A stretch of DNA of 64,000 nt from Tenacibaculum larymnensis. GTDB taxonomy: Bacteria; Bacteroidota; Bacteroidia; Flavobacteriales; Flavobacteriaceae. The stretch is taken from positions 62,001-126,000 of the forward strand of contig NZ_JAIWJY010000003.1 of assembly GCF_028829235.1 (NCBI RefSeq), written 5' to 3'. Below, piece by piece: positions 48,294 through 55,188 of this stretch; the first letter of the stretch is position 1; every line of letters starts with the position of its first letter. Made by a program: the position numbers and the translations under genes. The notes beneath the pieces were generated by a model, which was given only the letters and a program-made list of their open reading frames with translations, had not been told where the DNA came from and searched no databases.

Positions 48294-49146
48294 TCTAAAT
48301 TCAAAAGCTATGTATTTACAAAATTTGCAACAGGATGAAATCTTTGTTCCATCAGAAATGAAATCCTTAAAAAGTCTGACACAGATGGAATCCCGAAGAG
48401 GACTTGAAAATGCCATTATCTCAAATGGCAAAATCGTCAACGTGGTATCGAACAGCTATGGCCACATTCCGAACCAACTGTTCTTCAAGAAAGCTGAAGA
48501 AATGCTGACCGATGCACAGCTGAACTTTCACAAACGCACCATCAACAAAAATGACAGGTCGTTCATTACCGACTTTATCATCGACGACAAAAGCCAGTTT
48601 ACCGTCAAGAACGATAAGGACTTGATATTACCGATGCTTCGGTTCAAAAACTCGTATGACGGAAGTGAAAAAACTTCTGGACACTTCGGGTTTTATAGAG
48701 AAGTATGTTCAAACGGACTACACGTTTCTCAGGCAGAAATCGAGTTTTCCATCAAACATAGTAAGAACAATACGCACCTTATTATGCCAAGGTTGAACAA
48801 TCTATTCGATAAATTTCTGGACAATGAATTCTACACCATTACAAAGAAATTCGACAAGATGAAAGAATTTAAAATCATCGATACACAGGAATTTGTGAAA
48901 GCGATTCTTGACAGGACGAAACTGTTCCGGTATGAATGTAGCGACAAGAACAGCGACCCGTCGAAAAAATCTCGTGAGGTCATCGAAATCTTAAACTATG
49001 AAGCTTTGTTGCTCAATGAAGAACCAAATCTTTGGTTAGGTTACAATGCGTTTAATTCAGTACTTCATAATGTCTTAAAGAAAAGCTTTGGCCAACAAGA
49101 ACGATTGGATAAAAAGCTGTTTAATGAAGTCTATGCTATGGCATAA
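48286..49146 (+). CDS. DUF932 protein of a mobile element
   Basis: 286 aa from the ATG at 48286 (MFNLNSKAMYLQNLQQ); an earlier in-frame ATG at 48199 would include residues that read as the frame-shifted 53-aa ORF. The DUF932 pattern is seen in LKSLTQMESRRGLENAIISNGKIVNVVSNSYGHIPN and LPMLRFKNSYDGSEKTSGHFGFYREVCSNGLHV. DUF932 proteins are common in Bacteroidota conjugative and mobilizable elements; the role is unknown. Confidence 0.78.
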   Translation: MFNLNSKAMYLQNLQQDEIFVPSEMKSLKSLTQMESRRGLENAIISNGKIVNVVSNSYGHIPNQLFFKKAEEMLTDAQLNFHKRTINKNDRSFITDFIIDDKSQFTVKNDKDLILPMLRFKNSYDGSEKTSGHFGFYREVCSNGLHVSQAEIEFSIKHSKNNTHLIMPRLNNLFDKFLDNEFYTITKKFDKMKEFKIIDTQEFVKAILDRTKLFRYECSDKNSDPSKKSREVIEILNYEALLLNEEPNLWLGYNAFNSVLHNVLKKSFGQQERLDKKLFNEVYAMA

Positions 49147-50119
49147 AGCCAAAAGGTTCATCCAGTACCTTAAACTGGATTTTTTTGTGCTTGCTATTTA
49201 TAGGTTTAAAAGAAATACCGTTCAGCACATTCCCCTACATTTCGCGAAAAGCTTCATTCCGGGAAAAGCGCTTTCCTATAATAATCTTGGACACAACTTC
49301 AAAGCTTCCGTTTTCCATTCCACTTGCCCGTTCATTCCCGAGAAAAGTCGGGAAGCGGTCAAACTGCATTCCAACCTACACCTTCAAAGTCAAGTCCGCT
49401 TTAAATCCTGCATAATGAGAATAAATAATTTTCTTAATCCGTTCAGCACATTCCCCTGCATTTCGCGAAAAGCTACATTTCGTGAAAAGAGCTTCATTAC
49501 AAAGGTCTTGGACACAATCCCCAATTTTAGCTTTCCATTCCGCTAACCCTTCCCGCTATGCTGGGAAGGAACACTTCATTCCTTTGCCAAAATTGAGAAT
49601 TAAGTCCGTTTTTCATCGGAAAGTCATCCCTTCGGTTTTCTTAACAGGATTTTCGGCGCGGTCTTCTTGAGCCCTCAATCGAAAATCCTTAAAAACCGAA
49701 CCGCTGCCTTACACATTTTAAGGGGTTTATAATGGATAAAGCCTTTGTTGTTTTTCGGGGCGTCGAAAAACAGGCACGACATAACCAATTCTAATATAAA
49801 CACAGCTGCTTATCTCGCTTAACTGTCGGTACGCTCAAACGCAACTGCGTTTAAAAGAATTGCTAATGCCCTTATGGAACTTGTCAAGACTATACAAGTT
49901 TTAGTGAAAAATAAGGTTTCTACTTCCTTGAAAATCTAAGGATTTTACTACGTCGCAAACACACCTGATTTTGCCCGAAAAGTCTTGACAAAACCCACTC
50001 TATCCATTGTGCAGTGCACAGAAGAAGAGAACAAACACCCCTTAAAATTTAATTCAGTTTAAAACAAATAGGGGAAATATAAACCAGTCTGATACAAAGC
50101 AGACACAAATCTTTTTATT
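49147..50119. other. About 970-base non-coding region with repeats and hairpins
   Basis: No convincing gene. It holds a unit of roughly 110 bases or more present twice (49218-49330 and 49439-49548; both start CCGTTCAGCACATTCCCCT). A 7-bp hairpin follows in each case (TTCCCGA/TCGGGAA at 49335-49354; CCTTCCC/GGGAAGG at 49547-49568). There is an imperfect long inverted repeat at 49631-49655 / 49680-49700. A perfect 11-bp inverted repeat TTGTCAAGACT (49881-49891) / AGTCTTGACAA (49981-49991) and the palindrome TGTGCAGTGCACA (50008-50020) also occur. It may be a structured RNA, replication origin or regulatory region of the element. Confidence 0.6.
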
Positions 50120-50464
50120 ATGAGTACCATTAGAAATCACGTACAGTTAATTGGAAACGTTGGACAAGAACCAACCATTACGAACCTTGAAAGCGGTAAG
50201 AAAGTAGCCCGCTTCTCACTTGCTACAAACGAGTATTACAAAGACAGTAAAGGCGAAAAGCAAACGGACACCAACTGGCATACCGTAGTAGCTTGGGGCA
50301 AGACTGCTGAAATCGTTGAGAAATTTGTCGAAAAAGGCAAAGAAGTTGGAATATCGGGAAAACTTAAAACCCGAAGCTATACAACTGATGATAACGAACA
50401 ACGCTATGTTACCGAAGTTATAGCCGATGAAATCCTATTACTTGGAAGCAAGAGCGACAAGTAA
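50120..50464 (+). CDS. ssb: Single-stranded DNA-binding protein of the element
   Basis: A 114-aa SSB with one OB fold (MSTIRNHVQLIGNVGQEPTI...FSLATNEYYKD...TDTNWHTVVAWGKTAEIVEKFVEKGKEVGISGKLKTRSY). It has no long acidic tail, as often seen in mobile-element copies. It would coat single-stranded DNA during transfer or replication of the element. A terminator follows. Confidence 0.92.
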   Translation: MSTIRNHVQLIGNVGQEPTITNLESGKKVARFSLATNEYYKDSKGEKQTDTNWHTVVAWGKTAEIVEKFVEKGKEVGISGKLKTRSYTTDDNEQRYVTEVIADEILLLGSKSDK

Positions 50465-50475
50465 TCTTCAAAATT

Positions 50476-50515
50476 AAAGAGGGCGCACCTGTCGAAAGTT
50501 TCGCCCTCTTTTCAT
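50476..50515 (+). terminator. Terminator after ssb
   Basis: 10-bp stem AAAGAGGGCG / CGCCCTCTTT (50476-50485, 50502-50511) followed by TTTT. Confidence 0.75.
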
Positions 50516-50540
50516 TATTCACACATTAAATATATGTACA

Positions 50541-50921
50541 ATGAAAGCACAAGTTAACGAAATAAAAGAGCGATTGCAATATTTTAGTGGAACAGAAATG
50601 TTTTATCAAATCCCATTATTGCGAACCCGTTTTACGGACGGATTGAAATACTTATCCGAAGTAGCAGAATGTTTTTGGCTCATTACGGACACGTCCGTAA
50701 TTGCAAAAAGTCTGATGAACCGAAGCGAATTTATCACAATCGACTTTAAAAGATTGTCCGAAGAAAAACAGGATTATTCGGGATATGAAGCCGAGATAAT
50801 TTACAGCGATGGCAATGATAATATTTTGGAAAAGCAAGGATATAGAGCAACCGATTTTCCACTCGATGAACTGCGGTTATTTTTTGTAAATGATACGCTG
50901 ATGTTACCAAGCGAATATTAA
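50541..50921 (+). CDS. DUF6876-like small accessory protein of the element
   Basis: A 126-aa acidic soluble protein resembling the DUF6876 family found in Bacteroidota mobile elements: a helical front (EIKERLQYFSGTEMFYQIPLLRTRFTDG) followed by VAECFWLITD and alternating strands (EFITIDFKRL). Function unknown. It sits between ssb and the mobilization genes. The family name is from memory and not checked. Confidence 0.6.
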   Translation: MKAQVNEIKERLQYFSGTEMFYQIPLLRTRFTDGLKYLSEVAECFWLITDTSVIAKSLMNRSEFITIDFKRLSEEKQDYSGYEAEIIYSDGNDNILEKQGYRATDFPLDELRLFFVNDTLMLPSEY

Positions 50922-50933
50922 AATTTTGAAGCT

Positions 50934-51131
50934 ATGATGTATATTAAATTTCAAGATTTGAGCGAGGAAAAACAAGAGGAACTTTTACAGGTTTCGAGAG
51001 AACACGTAACACATCTTTATGGGGAATCCATAAATAAATATGTGGAAGAAACTGGTGCAAATTATGAAAACTTGATTGACGAGGAAATGATTAAAAACTT
51101 ATACACCTATAATTTCGTTTTCAACATTTAG
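50934..51131 (+). CDS. 65-aa hypothetical protein of the element
   Basis: A short acidic protein (MMYIKFQDLSEEKQEELLQV...) starting 12 bases after the previous stop and ended by a bidirectional terminator. No domain is recognised, but spacing and the tight operon favour a real gene. A second ATG one codon later is also possible. Confidence 0.6.
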   Translation: MMYIKFQDLSEEKQEELLQVSREHVTHLYGESINKYVEETGANYENLIDEEMIKNLYTYNFVFNI

Positions 51132-51151
51132 CACTATTATATAGAGCAACG

Positions 51152-51177
51152 AACACCTCTAAAATTTTAGAGGTGTT
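51152..51177 (+). terminator. Bidirectional terminator
   Basis: Perfect palindrome AACACCTCTAAAA / TTTTAGAGGTGTT (51152-51164, 51165-51177), A/T-rich on both sides. Confidence 0.8.
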
Positions 51178-51369
51178 TTTCTATGCAATTAACATATAGT
51201 CAAGAAAAAAACGTATCTTTATTTCGCTGAAATTCAGCATTCAAATTTAAGTAGGGTTATCCACTTTTCGACTTTCGCCGATAACCGTAGACATCGAAAA
51301 ATAACATATCGGAAAATCATTTTCCCTGAAAATGGCAATCGGCTTTTTAGCCGGATTGTATGGATTTTT

Positions 51370-51441
51370 GTCACGCTTGCGCGTGACGAAAAGGAATAGC
51401 AAGAGGGTAACACGCTGCGCGATGTTTCGGATTCCTTTTCG
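51370..51441. other. Candidate oriT region before the mobilization genes
   Basis: A hairpin GTCACGC-TTGC-GCGTGAC (51370-51387) lies next to a perfect 11-bp inverted repeat CGAAAAGGAAT (51387-51397) / ATTCCTTTTCG (51431-51441). It is more GC-rich and more structured than its surroundings and lies about 120 bases before the BfmA-like gene, where an origin of transfer is expected. The nic site cannot be named. Confidence 0.45.
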
Positions 51442-51563
51442 TTTCCAAATTGCTGATTATCAGCGATTTGAACATATTTTAATTTCCTAACAATCAGCGA
51501 TTTGCGACAAATGGGCTGTGAATGCCCATTTTTAGGGAAGATTTTGCGACAAATCGGCGAAAT

Positions 51564-51944
51564 ATGGACTCATTTATTGGAATTAGATTTAAAAAGGAAA
51601 CTGCAAAACGTTTCCAGACTTTCTCACGCACTTACTTCAAATCGCACACCGAGGCAATGGCTACGATGCTCGATTTTTTCTTCTACAACGAAATTTCGCC
51701 AAAAGAAAAACTAGGACCGACAGGGCGAACTATCGAAGCAAAACTTTTAAAAAGAATCAATGCAGTTATTGCAATAATGCGAGATGTTGAAAAGACACAA
51801 ACCAAACCCACGGTGGCGATGATTCAATCCCTTTTTGAAATGGAAGAACCTGTAAAAAAACCTTTGATTGTTGAAAAGAAATATGCCGAAGAAAAGAAGG
51901 AAGTCCGCTTTCGCGAAAAGCAAAATCCGAGTAATCAGCTATAA
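51564..51944 (+). CDS. BfmA/BtgA-family mobilization protein
   Basis: 126 aa from the ATG at 51564 (MDSFIGIRFKKETAKRFQTF). The in-frame ATG at 51522 is less likely because it lies in the short repeated GCGACAAAT...GGC stretch. The front part, with FSRTYFKSHTEAMATMLDFFFYNEISPKE, is a ribbon-helix-helix-type DNA-binding pattern of BfmA/BtgA accessory relaxosome proteins. It is followed by BfmB-like and BfmC-like genes. Confidence 0.8.
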   Translation: MDSFIGIRFKKETAKRFQTFSRTYFKSHTEAMATMLDFFFYNEISPKEKLGPTGRTIEAKLLKRINAVIAIMRDVEKTQTKPTVAMIQSLFEMEEPVKKPLIVEKKYAEEKKEVRFREKQNPSNQL

Positions 51945-51955
51945 ATATTTGAACT

Positions 51956-52987
51956 ATGTATATCACAATCACAGCTCAAAAAATGGGTGGTAATTATAGC
52001 CAAAGTTCAGCGGATTTTGTAGGCTATTTAGAAAAAGAAAATGAAGGTTTAGAGCAACGAGATATGGAACACTTTTTCAATCAATATGGCGATGAAATTT
52101 CCGCTGAAGAAGTGGTCAAAGAAATTGATGGAAATACCGCAAAATTAAAAAAGAAAGAACCCAAGTTTTATTCGATTACGGTCAGTCCTTCAAAGTATGA
52201 ATTACGAAAACTAAAGAACAATAGCCAAGATTTAAAAACCTACACTCGTGAGCTGATGAAGGATTATGTGTCGAGTTTCAATCGGGAAATAAGTGGGCGA
52301 CCTATAACTATTGATGACATAAAATACTATGCGAAAATTGAACATCAACGAACCTTTAAAGGCACAGATATTCAGATAAAAGAGAACCAACCTTTCGCGA
52401 CAAAAATACTTCAACTCAAAACTGAAATACGAAATATTCAAGACGGACGAGCGGAAGGGAGTACTAAAAAGATGAACAGGGAAATTGCCAAACTGGAACG
52501 CCAAGCACCACATCAACAAAATGGAAAACGGATTGTACAGGGAATGCCAAAAGATGGAAACCAAAGTCATATTCACATCATCGTAAGCCGAAAAGATGCT
52601 TCCAATTCCGTAAGTCTTTCACCTGGTAGTAAACACAAAGCTTCAGAGGTTGAAATGCACGGAAAAAAAGTAAAACGGGGTTTTGACCGAAACAAATTTT
52701 TCGACAAAGCAGAAAAAACCTTCGATACAAAATTTGGCTACAAACGCAATTTTGCCGAGACCTATAAAGCACGAAAGGATTTTGTAAAAAATCCCAATCT
52801 ATATTTCGCTGCTTTGATGAAATTACCAGCAAATGAAAAAGCATTGGCTTTTAAAATGATTACAAAATCTGGATTGCCAATAGTACCAAGTATTCCAGTA
52901 AGTCAGGCACAAATTGCGCTTCGAGTTTTTAAGCGATTAAGACGTGGCGTAGAGGTGGCCATAAAATCAAGTTCAATAGGAGTCTAA
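51956..52987 (+). CDS. BfmB-like (DUF5712) relaxase-type mobilization protein
   Basis: A 343-aa protein with the MYITITAQKMGG front and a relaxase-like HIHIIVSR motif with H205 and H207, followed by SLSPGSK and FDRNKFFDKAEKTFDTKFGY. This is the pattern of the Bacteroidota Bfm-type mobilization protein (DUF5712). It would nick and pilot the element DNA at oriT. No classical active-site Tyr is assigned. It starts 11 bases after the BfmA-like gene and ends 2 bases before the coupling-protein gene. Confidence 0.78.
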   Translation: MYITITAQKMGGNYSQSSADFVGYLEKENEGLEQRDMEHFFNQYGDEISAEEVVKEIDGNTAKLKKKEPKFYSITVSPSKYELRKLKNNSQDLKTYTRELMKDYVSSFNREISGRPITIDDIKYYAKIEHQRTFKGTDIQIKENQPFATKILQLKTEIRNIQDGRAEGSTKKMNREIAKLERQAPHQQNGKRIVQGMPKDGNQSHIHIIVSRKDASNSVSLSPGSKHKASEVEMHGKKVKRGFDRNKFFDKAEKTFDTKFGYKRNFAETYKARKDFVKNPNLYFAALMKLPANEKALAFKMITKSGLPIVPSIPVSQAQIALRVFKRLRRGVEVAIKSSSIGV

Positions 52988-52989
52988 GT

Positions 52990-54570
52990 ATGGAAATAAA
53001 CAATCTCATAACGATACTTTCAATTATTGGTTTAGCCAGTACTGTTTTCTATGCGTTTTTTCGGGTAAGTAGATATGCGTTTCTTTTGAATTTTATATTG
53101 CTTTCAATTTTTGTGTTCTATATTTCAGAGGGAAACGAATTAGTATCGCTATTACTCTATTTGGTTTGTCCTCTACTATTAATTAATACAGGACTATATG
53201 TATTTCTGCATAAAACTGAAAATGTACAAAACGGAAATACCAAGTACCAAGTCAATTTTGCTACAAACAAAGGGAACTTCAAATTAGATAATATTAAACG
53301 TGGCGCATCCGTCATCGGCTCTGCGGGAAGTGGTAAGACTGAAAGTGTGATTTATGGATTTTTGAAGCATTTCCGGAAAGAGCGCTTCTGCGGAATTATT
53401 CACGACTATAAAGATTTTGAATTGACCGAAATGGCATATCCACTTTTTAAGGATAACGATATGCCGTTTAAGGTCATTTCCTTCGATAAAATCATCCATC
53501 GGGTAAATCCCATTGCACCACGCTATTTAGAGAGCGAGGAAAGCGTAAACGAGGTTTCAAGAGTGCTAATTGAAAATCTTTTAGAGCAAAGAGAAAGTGG
53601 AACAACCGGAACTACAAAGTTCTTTAACGATGCCGCTGAAGGTTTGATTGGTGGGTTAATCTGGAAACTAAAAACTACCTATCCGCAATTTTGCACACTT
53701 CCTCATTTAATAGCTATCTACCAATACCTTGATACGGATAGCCTCGTGCAGTTTTTGGAAACCAACACCACATCGAGAGCAATGGCAGATGCTTTTATTA
53801 GTGGTAAGGATTCTGACAGACAGACCGCTGGTGTAAAAAGTACTTTGGCAAATGCGCTGAAACGAATTAGCACACAACGGATTTTTATGGCATTGTCCGC
53901 AGACGAAGTACCTTTGAATATTAATGGTGAGGATAATCCTGCCATAATTTCGGTAGTGAACAATCCAAAATATGAAACGTCTTATTCGCCAGTAATTGCA
54001 ACCATTATTCACACTATTACAAAGCAAATGAGTGTGCGTAATTCCAAACCCTCATTTTTATTAATGGAAGAAGCACCAACCATTCGCTTGTTAAATATGC
54101 ACCGCATTCCGGCAACATTGAGAAGCTACAATATTGCTACGATTTATGTAATGCAGGATAAAATACAAAACGATATGATGTATGGCGATAAGGCAAGCAA
54201 GGCAATTTTGAGTAATTTATCATACCAGTTTTTTGGTAAAGTAAACGACCCAGACACCGCCAAATACTACGAACGCTTTTTTGAAATCATCAAAGACCCA
54301 ACCAAAAGCGTAAGTCGTGGTCATAATCTGGATTTTGATACACGTATTACCACAGGCGAAAAGGAAATCCCGAAAATACGAGCAGATGTATTTTTCAGGT
54401 TAAAGCAAGGCGAGTTTATTACGTATGCGGATGGGAAGGACAAGAAGGTACAGTTTAAACTGTCTAATATTAAAAGAGAGCTTCCGCAGGAAACGAAGCA
54501 GTATTCAAATGTTGATTTAGAAGCTAATTTTGAGAGGGTTTATGATGAGGCGAGGTCGATTTTTAAGTGA
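52990..54570 (+). CDS. BfmC-like VirD4/TraG type IV coupling protein
   Basis: A 526-aa protein with N-terminal membrane helices (about 8-24, 30-47, 52-73). The P-loop GSAGSGKT is at 110-117 and the Walker B LLMEEAP includes E360-E361. The T4CP-type segment SYNIATIYVMQDKIQNDMMYG near 377 fits VirD4 ATPases. It links the relaxosome to a conjugation channel. No T4SS channel genes are in the window, so it probably relies on a helper element. Confidence 0.85.
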   Translation: MEINNLITILSIIGLASTVFYAFFRVSRYAFLLNFILLSIFVFYISEGNELVSLLLYLVCPLLLINTGLYVFLHKTENVQNGNTKYQVNFATNKGNFKLDNIKRGASVIGSAGSGKTESVIYGFLKHFRKERFCGIIHDYKDFELTEMAYPLFKDNDMPFKVISFDKIIHRVNPIAPRYLESEESVNEVSRVLIENLLEQRESGTTGTTKFFNDAAEGLIGGLIWKLKTTYPQFCTLPHLIAIYQYLDTDSLVQFLETNTTSRAMADAFISGKDSDRQTAGVKSTLANALKRISTQRIFMALSADEVPLNINGEDNPAIISVVNNPKYETSYSPVIATIIHTITKQMSVRNSKPSFLLMEEAPTIRLLNMHRIPATLRSYNIATIYVMQDKIQNDMMYGDKASKAILSNLSYQFFGKVNDPDTAKYYERFFEIIKDPTKSVSRGHNLDFDTRITTGEKEIPKIRADVFFRLKQGEFITYADGKDKKVQFKLSNIKRELPQETKQYSNVDLEANFERVYDEARSIFK

Positions 54571-54798
54571 TGGAGAAGTATAAATTTTCAAAGCGGAATA
54601 TCTTAATAAGCTTCTTTATCCCTAAAAATTTACGTGATATATGTATATTTAGTTGCGATATAACTATACCTGCAAGCTGAAAAGCCAACCGCATATTCAA
54701 GCACATTTGTTTTTAGCCAACGCTAAATCCAACGCTCAAAAAAGCATTAGAGCTTAAGTTTCCCACCGCTCTTCTCACTGGAACCCAAAAAAAATAAC
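54571..54798. other. Intergenic junction between mobilization genes and defence cassette
   Basis: No gene. It holds the left copy of the direct repeat AGCCAACGCTAAATC (54715-54732) and AT-rich sequence before the cassette promoter. Confidence 0.5.
54715..54732 (+). repeat. Direct repeat, left of the defence cassette
   Basis: AGCCAACGCTAAATCCAA, 16 of 18 bases the same as 63180-63197. The 10-mer AGCCAACGCT also occurs in the leader repeat at 45976-45985, with a one-base variant (AGCCAACGCA) at 48027-48036. Confidence 0.6.
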
Positions 54799-54836
54799 TA
54801 CATTTGGACAATTATTGTCCTGAATATATTTTCAGG
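54799..54836 (+). promoter_or_regulatory. Promoter and operator of the XRE regulator
   Basis: A -7 element TACATTTG (54799-54806) runs straight into a perfect palindrome GGACAATTATTGTCC (54806-54820), followed by CCTGAA / TTCAGG (54819-54824, 54831-54836). The position over the start site suits autoregulation by the XRE protein. The -33 element is not clear. Confidence 0.6.
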
Positions 54837-54850
54837 AAAAATATAAGGAA

Positions 54851-55186
54851 ATGAATACGAAACAATCGTTTGGAGAGTACTTGCGGAAATTGAGGGAAGA
54901 CCAAAATCTTCCGATAAGAAAAGTTGCATCAAAACTTGACATTGACCCATCAACATTGGGGAAAATTGAACGTGGAGAAAGAAGTGCTAATAAAGAAATG
55001 CTTCCAGTTTTGGCGGAATTGTTCGGAATTGAGGAAAAAACTCTTGGACTTATTCTTTTTAGCGACAAAGTAGCTTATCAGATTATTGAAGAAGAAAATA
55101 CCAACGAAATCCTGAAAGTGGCAGAAGAAAAAATTAAATATTTAAAAAATAAGAATCTTAAACAAGGTTCATTGGACTTGAAATAA
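54851..55186 (+). CDS. XRE-family HTH regulator of the defence cassette
   Basis: A 111-aa protein with an N-terminal HTH_3/XRE domain (about 10-70: FGEYLRKLREDQNLPIRKVASKLDIDPSTLGKIERGERSANKEML) and a helical tail. Such regulators often act as controller proteins of restriction systems, delaying the nuclease. It ends 2 bases before the type IIG-like gene, and a palindrome covers its promoter. Autoregulation is inferred. Confidence 0.9.
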   Translation: MNTKQSFGEYLRKLREDQNLPIRKVASKLDIDPSTLGKIERGERSANKEMLPVLAELFGIEEKTLGLILFSDKVAYQIIEEENTNEILKVAEEKIKYLKNKNLKQGSLDLK

Positions 55187-55188
55187 AT

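Noticed and set aside
49088..49670. Three overlapping + strand ORFs (152, 76 and 62 aa) after the DUF932 gene
   Set aside because: They overlap each other in different frames, share no known motif, and lie on top of the duplicated DNA unit. Base composition gives open frames without a gene.
51502..51714. A 70-aa ORF overlapping the BfmA-like gene in another frame
   Set aside because: It lies almost wholly inside the better-supported mobilization gene and has no recognisable domain.
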